Assembly: GCA_942486035.1 (NCBI GenBank)
Contig: CALNXK010000037.1
Coordinates: forward strand, 3,041,001-3,105,000
Length of the DNA: 64,000 bases
From: Porites lobata
Taxonomy: Eukaryota > Cnidaria > Anthozoa > Scleractinia > Poritidae
Direction of reading: 5' to 3'
The stretch's first letter is position 1; each line of letters begins with the position of its first letter. Below the pieces are notes generated by a model that saw only the letters and a list, made by a program, of their open reading frames with translations, made no database searches and had not been told where the DNA came from. Positions 34,351 through 46,995 of the stretch are shown here, piece after piece. A program made the position numbers and the translations under genes.

Positions 34351-34488
34351 ACGTGGTAACGAGGCCACGGGTGGCCCAGCACCTGCGAACCCGCAACTTC
34401 AAGATAGCGTCCAACTTCAACGTGGTAACGAGGCCACGGGTGGCCCAGCACCTGCGAACCCGCAACTTCAAGATGGCGTCCAACTTCA
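34351..34488. repeat. Two tandem copies of a 69-bp unit
   Basis: 34351-34419 and 34420-34488 are identical except for one base (GATAGCG against GATGGCG). The period is a multiple of three, so open frames on the minus strand repeat a 23-residue block, but I see no other sign of coding. Confidence 0.85.
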
Positions 34489-34499
34489 ACTGATATAAA

Positions 34500-35560
34500 T
34501 TCTGTCAACAAGTAAATATTCACCTTGCTCCTTCCGCGGACAAGATCATTTGTTTTGAAATGTAAATTTGATTTTGTCTGCTTAACTTCGTAGAGACAAT
34601 GGCGTCGCGATAACACAGTGAGTTTTTTTGAATAATTTTATCTTATTTATTGTTTCTTTTGTAAATTGTGCTAGATCTACTATTATCTAATTAATTTTTA
34701 TAAGGTGTTTATATTTTTTTAAAAGTGTTTATATGCTTTTGAAAAAATGACATATTGACTGAAATCTGTCGTTAGATGTTAATTTGCTCCTTAATTCTTG
34801 ACTAGTTTTGCCTTTCTTTTAGTTCTGCACATAAATCCTGATTCTCTTGATCTCAAGATAATAAAGAAGTGTTTAGCCCTGCGGCTTACCAGAGTCGTTT
34901 GCCAATTAACTCCGAGATTTAAAATTAATACAATTATTTAGTCTGCGTCTGCATCCCTCCCCTAAATGTTTGATATGACAGCCAACAATTATCGTTCGCT
35001 GGAAGCGACCAGTGACCAAAGTGGCGCCAGGCGTTTCTGTTGCGGGTGAGACAGCGGGTGTTTAACTTCTACGTGTACTCTAAAGTAGGAGGCGACGCTT
35101 CGTCTTTAAATTTTACTCAGGGACAGTATCCTCGACATTGTTGACAAAGATGCAATTACGGACTGATGTGAAAACTGATTTAAACTGACTTTCAATCCAT
35201 CATAGTCAAGAAAATGGAAGTTCAGAAGTAATAGAAGCTCTAGCGCCGGTGCAAAATTTATTATTACTAAAGACACAATTGATTGCATCCGCATTACCCT
35301 ACCAAGAGAGCATGATCTCATTCTCTCTTGACCCTACTGAGTATTTCATGAAATTGTCGTCCTAAATTCAAAAAGCGCGATTTTTCCCTAGTGGCGGTCT
35401 TAGCTAATGACCGTTTTCAGTTCCGGGAGTCTGGACTCCATTCGTGATTACTTCCTTCCTAGGCCTTGCGCAGCCATCTCGATGAGAGAAATTTCTCATG
35501 GTCTCGAGGAAATAGCTAGGGAAGTTCCAGACTTAGGTACTACAACAATAAGAAATTCTC
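34500..35560. other. Intergenic, likely upstream region and 5' UTR intron of PC-esterase gene A
   Basis: No supported exon. A TCTCTCATTTTTCAG acceptor ends at 35571, 17 nt before the chosen start codon of gene A, so a 5' UTR exon should lie upstream; I could not place it. Confidence 0.4.
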
Positions 35561-35588
35561 TCATTTTTCAGTGAGATCATGTTCGGAA

Positions 35589-38500
35589 ATGCCGTTCCTT
35601 CTGAAACAAAGGACTTTATTACTGCTTTTACCAAGTTTATATGGTATCCTCATACTGGGAGATGAAGAGCTTCAGGATCAATTTGAGAAGAACTGGTGCC
35701 GAGAGCGAAAAATGCGAACCGATTGGCGGACTTACACAGATTGGTGCCCAAGCTATGCGCGGAATTGGGCCCACGAAATTTGGGCCGATAGCTTCAAGAC
35801 TCATCCAAACTTAAGCTACATCTCAGGAGCAGAAATCAAACCAGCTGGACATTTCAGTAAGGTTTATATACAGTCTGTGACAGTCCTAAATCATACAAAG
35901 ACATTTGGAGGTGATGCGTGGCGCGTAAGAGTAAAAGGCCCAGCAGATCTCATGGCCTCAGTGTATGATTTGGAGAATGGTACTTATCAGGCCGTGTTTC
36001 TTCCCATGGAACCTGGGACCTATTACTTACATATCGCGTTGGACTATACATTATGTCACGGGCTAAAAAATCCACCTCCTGATTGGTTTCGAAAAGGTAA
36101 GATCACGTGATATTTATCAACTCTGTGGGATAAAGCGACAGTCAACATGCAAATTCTCAATACTACCATGCGCATGCGCATGCCATGAGGCAGTTTTTGC
36201 AGGTAATTCAACAGAAAATGCATAACATAAGCATGAAAAATCTGGGCATATGAATCAAGAAAGTCGAAGAGAGAGAAGATAGATTATTAGTCTTTTGAAA
36301 TATAATAAACTTGCACTTGTCCGCTACGGTATAATTTCCTTGAATCATTTTAATATATTTTTTTAATTCATCTACTTGACACACTGTTAAACACCTCAAA
36401 TAGGCATACTTTGTTTCCCTACAAGTGGTGAAAAAAAGAAGAAGGGCAAAAGGAAGACTGGAAGAACTAAGAAAGCTCATAGGGAAAGCCGCGGAAGAGA
36501 AAGACGTGAAGCCTTTTCCTCAGTCTTTCCTTCGTTTCCTGCCCACCAACTTTTCAATTATTTACCAGTGCTTGTTTTATATTTGGGTATTTTTTGTTAT
36601 TTAACTGATTTAAGCAAGGTTCTCAGTGGAGATATCAGACCTTAAAAATATCATAATTATTTAATCTTTAGGCTGCCGTCATGGCTCTTTTCAGAGGCCA
36701 GGAACACTCGAACTTTCAGATGACTACATTGACAGGCCTTTATTTTTCGGCGCAAGTTTTTCAGTAGAGGTTCCACCAGCCAGACCACAGCTGGACACTC
36801 CGTGTAAGATGCTTAATTAAGTTACAATTAAACACACATTTGAGGATAAAAAAGTAGGGGAATAAACCTTGTTTCTTTTAGGATTCTTTATCAACTTGAA
36901 AAGGACATTATAATCAAATCTCTAAGACGAACACTTTTGGGACCGGCAGTAAGTATCCGTAAAGTAGCTGGTCCTTCGAGCAAAACGCCCGAGACACGCA
37001 AATGACCACGCTCGTGACTGAAGGCACGAGACGGGAGAGGCGCGCGGGCGTCCACTAACCTTACTAAATCTGAAGAAAAAAAGAGACTGCTCGCAGTCTG
37101 TAAAGTAGCTAGGGCAGGGACCAACTCGATGAATCCGTTTACCGAGGAGTCCTTTAGTCTTATAGAGGTGTCCATTAAGAGAGAGTAGAATAGTATAGAT
37201 TCCTTAATAATTATTCGCTAGATAGTGATTTATCCGGTGGTCAACTGAGAAACAGTATTTTTGTAAATCTGCTTTTGGTGTGAGTTCGTAATCGACTTTA
37301 CTTAATTTTCTTTCCGCCGACATGCAGTTTCTGATTCTCTGTCCAATCCAAATACACGGTGGTGCAAGGAACGCTGCATTCTGATCTGGGATGGCTTCGG
37401 TCGGTGGAGAAATGGGAACTGGCTCTCATACAAGAGAGGTACGAACCGGTAACAAAGCTGTGCTTCAGTTTCTAACATTAGTTATTGACGCCAAAATCAG
37501 TCAAATGATGGGAATTTCATTTGTCCTGCTCTGTTTTGAACTTGAAAAAGAGTTTCTGTGAAGTCGCTATTTGTTTCATAAAGTAACTCTAGTATGCTTT
37601 TCACCAGAGAAAACTCTTAGATGGAAAAAGCATCGTTCGATTGTCTCTAATCTGCAACCCATGTTCTGTTGTAGTTATAAGTCCTAGAAAATGAATTTTG
37701 TTGCAATCTTTTTTTTTCAGTTGAGAACGTGCTGCGTGTTAGCTAATTAAACCAACTCGAAAGCCGCGCGCGAGACTGTTCGCTAAACCAATCAAATTCT
37801 TATATTCGTGTTTCTTTATTGTTTTCGTCGAATCATTTTAAGGAAGAACGAAAATCTCTCAGACAACATAAATTATGTAGCGAGAGGCGCCAGTCAGCTT
37901 GTTATCAGATATATCGCAATAGCTCATGTCACTGTTCACTTTTTGACCTTTTTTCTTAGATGATTTCAGTCCCCTCCCGTCAGGTCATCGGCAGGGGACT
38001 GGTGTATTGTGGATATACGGTGACTCGCACAATCGACGATTCGCAGAATCTTTACAACGTCGAGCGCTGTGCAGAAGCGTGTTTAGAGCGTGTTATCACA
38101 CGGATGTTTGGGTGTACACGTTAGGAACCGTCAATTCACAGGAAATGGACCTTAGGTAATAATGTTCGTACGAACCAAGACGTCCAGACCGCTGTTTAAA
38201 AACTTCACCTCAAAAACAAGCAAACAGCAAGAAATAAAAAGAAGTCAATTTTGAACAGAGGACCCGCCGATGGGGTTAACGGACAAATGATAACTGCAAA
38301 GTTTTAAACTGATATTTTTACCCCCCCCCCCCCCCCCTCCTCGCCTGATACAACTCCGCTGAAGAGAGTTCGCTTGGTTAGACCGCGAAAAAGGTTTATT
38401 GAAAAAGGATATACTGATCGTCATCGTACACAATGATCACATTCACTGATGAAACAACATGTTTTAAATAGTTAACCCCTTTCGATTTTCCCAAAGACAA

Positions 38501-40079
38501 CGCCACCTGAAAGTTCTGTTCAGTAGCTGTTAAATTGAAAACGTTACAGTCAAGAAGACTTTTGCAGGGACTGATCAAACAACGTGAACTACAGTTAAGT
38601 TACGATATTTCGACTGGCCAATACCAGTCTTCATCAGGTTTATTGAGATATCATCACGAATTTACAGAAATGACTAGACAAACAGCAGAATACTCAGAAC
38701 CATCGCGCAGTAAACGACAGATTGCTCCTTTATTTTCATTTAATGGACCGAAACATTGTTTTAAGAGCCGAAACTGTTTGCTTGCTTGGTTGCAGCTTTG
38801 GTGGTAGAGACATCAATGTGACGCAGATACTGGAGGAACTAAAGCAAGTGGTGACGCAGCCTTCGATGGATCAAGATAGCGCTCTAGTACTAAACGCGGG
38901 AGTACATCTCTTAAAGAGCACAAGCTTTAGAAATTATCAGAAGATTATCAAGGGGTTTATTAAACTTTTAAAGGCGATCTACCGCGGGACGGTGGTTTGG
39001 AAGACGATACCTTCTCTTGGGGAGCAAACAGAGCTCTATAGCGGTTGCTGTAGGCGCTTTCATACCGAACAGGCAAGTTAACGTACTGTAGAAAGCAAAG
39101 CAGGGATAAATAGGGATAAATTTATGAAATGGAGAAAGCAAAGATGGTAACTTTAAGCAAGATGTTTAAAAAAGGAAGAAATAATTTTGGTTCGTCAGTT
39201 CTCGTAAGGTACTCAATAGAGACCTTAAGATCGATGTAGCCTTTTTGCCTCACACCGCGCACGTCAACAAGTCACGTGACTAGTGCCTTGTCGTCAGGTT
39301 TGCAGTTTTAGTTTTACGATTGTACAGCTAGACCACGCTCTAGAGGTAACTGAATTGCCACGAGGGTTTTGCACCCTAAAACATCACCATCCCACGTTTG
39401 AGACGGTATACTACTTTTTAGAACTCTCTTGCTTATAAATTACCGAATTCTTTGTCATCGAAACGTAATTTTGAAGACGATTTATCAGCTTAAATAGAAG
39501 TCAACGAATGGATGAAAACAAAAATGGCAGCTGCAATTAACCACTCGCGAATCTAAACTCCTAAGACGGCTAACATGAATATACTGACCGCAAACCGCAG
39601 TTTGGCGTTTGCGGTAAGATCGCCAGACCAATGGACCTCGATCTAAAGGTCTCTGATATAACTTCTGTGCCCGTCCAAATGGAGACAAGTGGATTCGCAC
39701 TAAATCGTCGTACTCATGCAACTAAACTTTGTGCACGACACTGCAGAATTATGAGGGAATTCTTTTTGTGTACGCATAAGACAAGGGCTATTATTTCGGA
39801 CGACTTTGACGTAATTCAAGACCAGAAAACTGATTACTAAGGAAGGAAAGCGATAAACGAGTGATTATTCACATAATTGTTATATTAAATTTTGCTTTTC
39901 AGAGAATCAAACTCTTCAACGCCTACGCAATGGAAAAAATGTGTGATGCTGGTATCCCTGTCTTGGATGTATATCAAATCAGCGCATCATACCCACAGGG
40001 AACCTTCGATGGCATTCATTATCCCCACTTTGTTTTCTACCCAGCCGAGGACGCACTGGAAAGATACTTTACCACGTGA
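35589..40079 (+). CDS. NXPE-like PC-esterase, tandem copy A (466 aa)
   Basis: Six exons: 35589-36096, 36672-36803, 37328-37438, 37960-38155, 38796-39072 and 39903-40079 (intron phases 1, 1, 1, 2, 0), closing in frame at 466 aa. MPFLLKQRTLLLLLPSLYGI is a signal peptide, so it should be secreted or lumenal. A filamin/Ig-like domain follows, with FSKVYIQSV and GPADLMASVYDLENGTYQAV. The PC-esterase (SGNH/GDSL-like) domain has IYGDSHNRRF with nucleophile Ser273, LVLNAGVHLL, and the C-terminal FDGIHYP with Asp444 and His447, so the catalytic triad looks intact. This architecture fits the NXPE family; the natural acyl substrate is unknown. Intron 5 begins with GC rather than GT (CAG|GCAAGT). Intron 4 is absent from copy B. 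The start is the first ATG after the 5' UTR acceptor. Confidence 0.8.
38321..38337. repeat. Poly-C run (17 C) in intron 4 of gene A
   Basis: Seventeen consecutive C residues followed by TCCTCGCC. Its length should be treated as approximate because homopolymers are error-prone in assembly. It is in an intron, so no protein is affected. Confidence 0.8.
38600..38640 (-). ncRNA. Hammerhead-ribozyme-like sequence
   Basis: On the minus strand CTGATGA is followed by AGACTGG, a short loop, CCAGTC and GAAA, the order and spacing of the hammerhead catalytic core with its stem II. The bases after GAAA (TATCGTAAC) could make only a two-pair stem III with one U-G wobble, and I do not find a convincing stem I. 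Such minimal type I motifs are known in Penelope-like elements and retrozymes of animals. This is probably an element remnant and may be inactive. Confidence 0.45.
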
Positions 40080-42807
40080 TCACGAACAGTTTTGCCTGAT
40101 ACGCATGCCCATCAAGGCTGCTTCCGAACTCAGTACATAATGGCTACATTTTGCCCCGCGGAGTGAAGTGATTCTTAATCTCAGGTCAAACTCCTGACTC
40201 GCGCTCTATACTTGAGCTTGACTAAATCCACGGCAAAAGACGCAAATTCGTGCGCGCCTGTGGATTGGTAACCAAAGAGTAAAATTTTACAAACTAGTGA
40301 TCCCGTATGAAAATCCGCTCCTTGTCATCGACTGCGCGTGAAGATTTATCATGAACTTAACTGCCTTTAACGTTTTGAGTGACAGTCCATATTTGCCAAC
40401 TACAGTAGTATCTTCTTTTCAGTGAACTGAAGCTTATGCTTTGGCCTGTTATTGCTAACTGTCTCCAGTCTCCAACCCTGCGGGCTTTAATTTGGCCTAT
40501 AGATATGGTCAGATCTAGACCTGCTGATGGTCTTTTCGCCTCTTTATGTGTTGACTGGCACGATAACAACAACAGGGAATGTCGGGAATCTCTGGTAACA
40601 CCAATCTTTATACAACTGATTAGAAAGCATTTGCAGAAATAAGAAGATCACATGTTCGCCGAAACTAACCATAGGGGCCAAAGATAGGGCAGCCATGGAC
40701 ATACAAAACACAAACACAGAATAAAATGGGATGCCAGTAGGAACCATGAAAGGCTAGAGAAAACAATTTGGTATTCTAAAACGCAAATTTCTGCAATTTA
40801 TACATCGACATAAAGTTGTTAATAACCTTCTTTATATCAACGTAAACTAGAGTAATAAAGTCAACAATGCTAGAGTACTTGATGAATGTAATAGCTATAA
40901 GTCGAAATTGGAATTAAGGAGCTTTTATGACACCTGTCTTGACGAGGAAGTAGCTAGGATTTTTCCTGATGTGCGCACAGGTTTCCGAATCGACCCTTCT
41001 CTGTGTCTCAAACCGTCAGTCTGTGCGGTTGAGTTGATTAAATTTTGTTTTCTTGCAGTTTCTCTTGGTCTTGAGGTAGAAGATTTGGTTACGGCTTTTG
41101 GGTGTGACAAAATCGGGAAATAAACTGAATTTTACTTTGAAAAATAATCTGGCTACGTTAAAGCGGAGACACATAATATAAGCAATTCCATCTTTTTGGA
41201 CAAACCTCTCTGCCGTTCACTTAATCCTTTGGTAGTTTTAAAAAATATTCGTTTTGCTTTTATCTTATTCCGAAATTTTCCAGGCATTCTGGTATGTGTT
41301 AGCGCACAGGTAGCTACGGCCCTGTTTGACCCCGCTAAAAGAAACCATTCTGAAAAAAAACAGTCAAGTAAGAGCTATCCTAAACCTCAATTGCGATAAA
41401 TTTGTTCTTTAATTGTGAGTTCTCCTTTTCATTGTCTTACCCCTTTTTCCTCACTCAAAGCAAAGAGCAGTGCCCGTCAGGCTCCTATGCCCTCTCCGAC
41501 CAAAATTTGTAATTACACCCTCTGAAACGAGATGAACCCGCTTGATATCATGTGGGGACCCTTCCTCTGGCTTGGATGTATATTACCGGTATCCTCGTTT
41601 CGAATTCATCCTCAGAACGCGAAAAAACAATGGAATAATGGCAGCTATTTGAGTGTTCAGCTTCACTGTTGAATGGAACTATTTATTTTTGACTATTTTA
41701 CAAAATAAAATTTGAAAATTTTTCTTGGCTTATGTTGTTATTGGGCCCTCTTCATATGGAAGACTTAAGATGCCCACTAAACTTCTCACGTATTACTTAA
41801 CGTTTCTTTCTCAGAATTGCGATTTGATGGGCGTGTTTTTGCATTGTATTGTATTATATTGTTTTTCTATTTTTGATACCTGTATTCATTTTAACAAAAT
41901 GACTGGTTTCCCTTGACAAGGGTTGCATGTGTGGCAATTGTCACGAACAACATCTATGAAAAATAAATGACCAACATTATGAAAACAAGAAATTTTGGCA
42001 ACTCTTTTGCTTTCAATTCACGCCTAGATTAAGTGGACCCTCGAAAAGTTCCATTTTTAACCACGTAACTACAAGAGGATACTGTGAGTATGTTGCTGTT
42101 TGTATGCCGTAACTATGACTTTTATTTCCCACGCTTTTACCGGTATTTCTACAAACTTAACTCTTGAAATGTACCTTTCCTGGCAATTTATGTTTGTAAA
42201 CTTCATGGTGAGGTATATTTGATCAGCAATCGGTGTCCAGCGTTTTTTGACTTTTTGTTTTGCCTTCTTTTCGGTATATACAGTCGCGTGGATAAAAGTT
42301 TAAACGCCCTAATACAATGACTTATCAAGTCAGTTCTAAACAAACGCTCACTTTTCCCTGATCATAAGTATTCGAGCTTCCCATTGAAAATATATTAAGC
42401 AACTACTCAGTTTTAGATTTTAAAAGCTCAAAGAAGCTGAGCTGGTTGATTTACTAATTCTTTGGCGGCTATCATCAGTATGTTATTCAGTAGTTCCAAT
42501 ATTACATTGCACGAAGTTGATTCATATGTTCAATTTATTCTAAACCGGCAGGGCATTTCAGATTAAACAGTAAAGTGATTTACTGAATATCGGCACAGTT
42601 TTAGTCGATCATGACTGAGATGTTCCTGAGTTTTTTTACATTTTGCATGTTTTTCGTTTCGCAGAATCGTAAGAAAATTATCCACAAATGAAACATGAAG
42701 TTGGCATCAAAAGAAGAATATCTTAAACCAACTGCACCAAGAATATTTGTAAACTCTGAGAACCAGTGATATGTGTACTTTCCTTGCTGTGCCAGGCCCA
42801 GTCCACA
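40080..42807. other. Spacer between the tandem PC-esterase genes
   Basis: No supported coding exon. AATAAA at 40854-40859 is a candidate poly(A) signal for gene A, 775 nt after its stop. The acceptor TACTTTCCTTGCTGTGCCAG ends at about 42797, just before the start of gene B, so a 5' UTR exon of gene B should lie in this spacer. Short frames near 40.4, 40.9 and 41.2 kb have no family resemblance. Confidence 0.45.
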
Positions 42808-44472
42808 ATGACTTTACTCCATGTTATGTTTCTTGGAAATTTGATTTTGCTCTCTGACACTAAACAGTCGATTGAAACCGAGAGGATGAACTACAGGAAA
42901 AATGCTGTTGATTTCAAACTAAACTGGTGCAAAATGCGCATGCACAGATACGACTGGAAGAATACTATTGGACAATGTTTGAAGCATGTGCCGTGGGAGG
43001 ACGCACAACCGCTGGACGAGAGCCTTCGAACGCAGGCTCGTAAAAGTTACGTCAATTACATGGATATTAGACCGGCGGGATTTTTCAGCAAGATTTACAT
43101 TCAGTCAGTGTCAGCAGAAAACAAAAACAAAACAATCGGAGGCGATTCCTGGCGTGTCGATATTCGAGGACCATCTAACATGGCTGCGACTGTATACGAT
43201 AAGAACAACGGACTATACGAGGCCGTGTTTTTACCAGATGAGCCTGGGTCCTATTGGGCTGAGATTGTCCTTGATTACTCTTTATGCGAGGGTTTTAAAG
43301 ATCCTCCTTTGGACTGGTTTATACGAGGTAAAACGTTATTAATCGGCTTGTGCCGACACACAAACAATCAGATTTCTCTTAAAGGGCACCTCTGGAAGAC
43401 ACATCTCCAAGGAGATGGTCTCTGTCGTTCCCCAGTCATTTTCTTTGGCTCATAAGGCGAACATCTCTCAAGATAGAAACTTAGTCCCGCAAACAATGGT
43501 CCCCCTTGGACAGAGTTGTCTTTTTCGCTCGTTTAGTTGAAAGTTAGAATTGACCTTTTCTAGCCTCAATAGAAGTCAAATTGGCCAGTCGCGATGCATG
43601 ATTTTAGCAGCAAATTAAATTGACTTCCGGATAGCCATAAGTTCCTAAAATTTTTCGGTGTTTGAAGTATTAATTTCCTGATTCGTGGCCGAATGACCTT
43701 TGGATAAAATCTAGTTAAAGGCTACAAAACCTTCTTATAATTATTGTAATAGTCAGGGAGAACGCGTTTACGGTGACTTGATTAACTTGATGAATACCTC
43801 GGAGATTTTGATTTTCAAATCACTTGACATTTTGCAAACCGTGCAGAAGTACCGCATTTTTATCCGTCGCCAGGACTTTGCATGCACCGACATCTCCTAC
43901 CTAGTGAAACTTTTACCTATAAAATCTCTCAGAGATTATGATCAAGAACTTATATCATCGAACTGTTTCAGTCACCTAAGAAAAGGAATCATTTATAATT
44001 AAAAGATAATAATTCTTTTTTGTTTACCAAATACTTGCTCTGTCCCAGTTGCTAAAGGAAATCTTTTTCTCAGAATTTTAGAGACAGATGACATTCTTGT
44101 TACCTAGCAACCTAAATGCAAAATTCTTGAGCGCATGTTCCCTGATCAAAAGCTCTCTCTTTTCCCAGGCTGCCGGCACGGTTCATTTCAGCCTCAGGGG
44201 AGCCTAGGTAACAGAACTCATGATTTCTTACAGGAGCTTCTGGCTGACGGAAAAATTACGTTTACTGTTCCCGCGTCACCAGCGTCCTTCACTAAAGGTG
44301 ATCCTTGACAGTGATATAGTTAGGCTAATAAAATGTAAAAGGGACTAAGAATTTCGTTCCTATTGACCTGATATCGTAGTCAAATGAAGTCAAGTTTCTG
44401 TACTAGATTTTGGAATGCAGACTCTCAATAGTTCCTGTGATGAGGCAGATAAGACTTCAGACTCTAAGGCCC

Positions 44473-44508
<36 letters not shown>

Positions 44509-44642
44509 TTGATCGAATTAAATTCGACTTCAGCACGGCAGTAGCACGACGTTTGAAACCAAGTCGTGCTACTGCCGTGTAGCACGGCAAGCCTTGCCGT
44601 GCTAATATCGTGCTGAAGTCGAGCTAAAGTCGAGCCAGCTTA

Positions 44643-44675
<33 letters not shown>

Positions 44676-46995
44676 AAGACTTGTACGACTCAAGAACGAA
44701 TCCAATTTCAGAGTCTGCTTTCTAGTAATATCAACTTGCTTTATTAAGTGTGCTTTTTTCCTCCTTAGAACTGAACGGATTCAAAGCCGTAAGCCAAACA
44801 GCGTGTCGAGAGAATTGCAATCTACTTGTTGACGGTTATGGAACATGGGCAGGAGAACAATGGAGAGCATATCAAACAGGTACAGTGAAATTAACCCATG
44901 ATCAGGCTTCTATTTAGCCGCCACAATTGGTTAATATCAGTAATATGCCTACATAAAGTAACCTCCGAGGGAATCGAGAAAAACTGCCAGAAAACCCGCG
45001 TGGAAGCTGGGTAGAGACGGGAAGTGGAACCTCTGTGAGCATTGTTTTCAATACCTCATTCTGGTATACCAGCCCCTGGTATACCCGATGATTGGTCAGT
45101 CTTGACAGTTTACGTTAACAGGTTAAGTCAATCAATCACTTGACTTCGCGCGGACAGAGTAAAACAAACACGTTGAGCGTGTGAAACCTTCCCACAGGGC
45201 GCATTTTGACATTTTGAAGGCGGGAAGGGTAGTGGGTGGACTAAGGTATTTGAAAAGATTGGTTGGTAGAGTGACTGCCTTCGAGTGAAAGTCGCTGCAT
45301 GGCTTTATATCCCTGCTGAACCACGCCAATCGTGGTCTATAAAGATAATTACGTCATTCGACAAGGGGTTTTCCTGCTTAGGCAGGACTAAAATTTCAAT
45401 ACAAAGGTAAAGTGACACTCTCTGAAATAGTCTAGCAATGAACTGAGAACTAACAAAATATGCAAAGGTAAATTTCCTTCTGCCCTCTTTGAATGACAGA
45501 TGCCATTGTAACTCAGCAAAGAACAAAACTCTTAAACAAAAAAATTGCCCTTGTTCCAGTCCTTTTTGCCGTCTAGGAACATTGAAGGACGGAAAATATT
45601 GTAGAGAGGTCGATTTCTGACAACCGAAAATTGTATTTTATTATTTACAGGTCCTCCTTTGGGTCTCAGAAAATCAGGCCATCTACAGGGCCGCGGTGTA
45701 TTATGGGTTTACGGTGACTCTCTCAACCGGTACTTTTTTCAGTCCATTTTACAACGTCCTCTCTGCTGGCAGGTGTTTCGCGCCTGTTATCACACAATGT
45801 TATGGGTGTATGTGTTGACACAGACCGCCAAGGATGAAATGAACTTGATGTTTGGCAAGAGACCTATTAACATTCCCAGGATTCTTTACGAGCTACAGAC
45901 CGTGGTGACGCGCTCAGACATGGATCAGGACAGCGCGCTAATTTTAAATGCCGGCGTGCATCTGTTAAAAAGCGCCAGTTTCTACGTTTATCAAAAGATA
46001 ATCAATGGATTAATTGGCGTGCTGAAGCGGTATTATCGAGGTGCTGTTATTTGGAAGAGCACCACTGCAATCCACGATCAGAGAGAACTGTACAGCGGCT
46101 GCTTCAGGAGATTTCATACCGAACAGGTAAGCTTGCAATGACAGGTACTGCCACAGGCATACCAGGTTTTATTGGACATATGATCTCTCACGTGACCGAT
46201 AAGAGCATAAGTGAACTGGTGAATGTAAGTGATAACGTCGAAATGTCAGTTTCGTTTGCCTTGAATTTCAGCCCACACGATAAAAGGCTTTAAACAAACT
46301 GGAACATAAAGGTGATCAAATTTAACGGCAGAATTACTAAAAAAGAATTAACTTGGTCAAATTAAAACAATCAGTATGAAAGAAAGAAATATTGAACCGA
46401 ATGACATTATCTGTTCTTGAAAAATCGAACAAGTGTCAAATACTCGGAAAAACATACAAGCGCCAAAGAAAGAGCAGCCGGCAGTGAACATGAGAAGAGC
46501 AAGTCTAAGATAATAACAAAATGCGAGGAAACTAGGGCAAACGCAAGAAACCCCGAAACACTAAGTCAATGGGCGATTGATTTGTATGTTTTTGAGATTA
46601 TTTTGAAGTTCATTGAAACTATATCTCTTAATAATAATAATAATATCTCTTAAGGATATTTATCGTCTATGTGAGCAGTCATATAAATGTTGTCATGTCG
46701 AGTAAATATTCACTTAAATTTTAAACATATAATCGAGTTCTTTGTCTCCGAATATTGAAAAAGTCGGTTGAATATCAGCTTCAAGTTCAAATTATTTGTT
46801 TCGTTTCCTTTCTGCCAGCGTGTGCAGCTTTTCAACGCTTACGCAAACTGGGTGATGTGCAAGGCCGGATTCATGGTACTTGATGTGTACCCGGTTTCGA
46901 GCTCCTACCCAGGAGGGACCCTGGATGGCGTACACTACAAGGACACAGTATTTAATCCAGCGGCTGACGCGATAGAGAGATACTTTCAGACTTAA
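42808..46995 (+). CDS. NXPE-like PC-esterase, tandem copy B (470 aa)
   Basis: Five exons: 42808-43327, 44169-44297, 44769-44879, 45651-46126 and 46819-46995 (phases 1, 1, 1, 0), closing in frame at 470 aa. MTLLHVMFLGNLILLSDTKQ is a signal peptide. The filamin/Ig-like domain carries FFSKIYIQSV and GPSNMAATVYDKNNGLYEAV. The esterase domain has VYGDSLNRYF (Ser277), LILNAGVHLL, and LDGVHYK with Asp448 and His451. It aligns with copy A along its whole length and shares all of B's intron positions and phases, which shows a tandem duplication; the third exons are both exactly 111 nt and the last exons both 177 nt. All its introns are GT-AG. By family it is a secreted or lumenal acyl-esterase of unknown substrate. 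Introns hold a Harbinger-like MITE (44468-44674). Confidence 0.8.
44468..44674. mobile_element. Harbinger-like MITE (TIR GGCCCGTTTCAAACGTCGTG)
   Basis: GGCCCGTTTCAAACGTCGTG at the left end is mirrored by CACGACGTTTGAAACAGGCC at the right. TAA flanks both ends, as a 3-bp target duplication. The interior has extra copies of the CGTGCTACTGCCGTG arm motif in both orientations, so it can form nested hairpins. It lies in intron 2 of PC-esterase B. Confidence 0.75.

Noticed and set aside
35571..35588. Earlier start of PC-esterase A at 35571, and likewise of copy B at 42766
   Set aside because: Both would begin with GTG; the first real ATG codons (35589, 42808) lie just after likely 5' UTR acceptors and open proper signal peptides.
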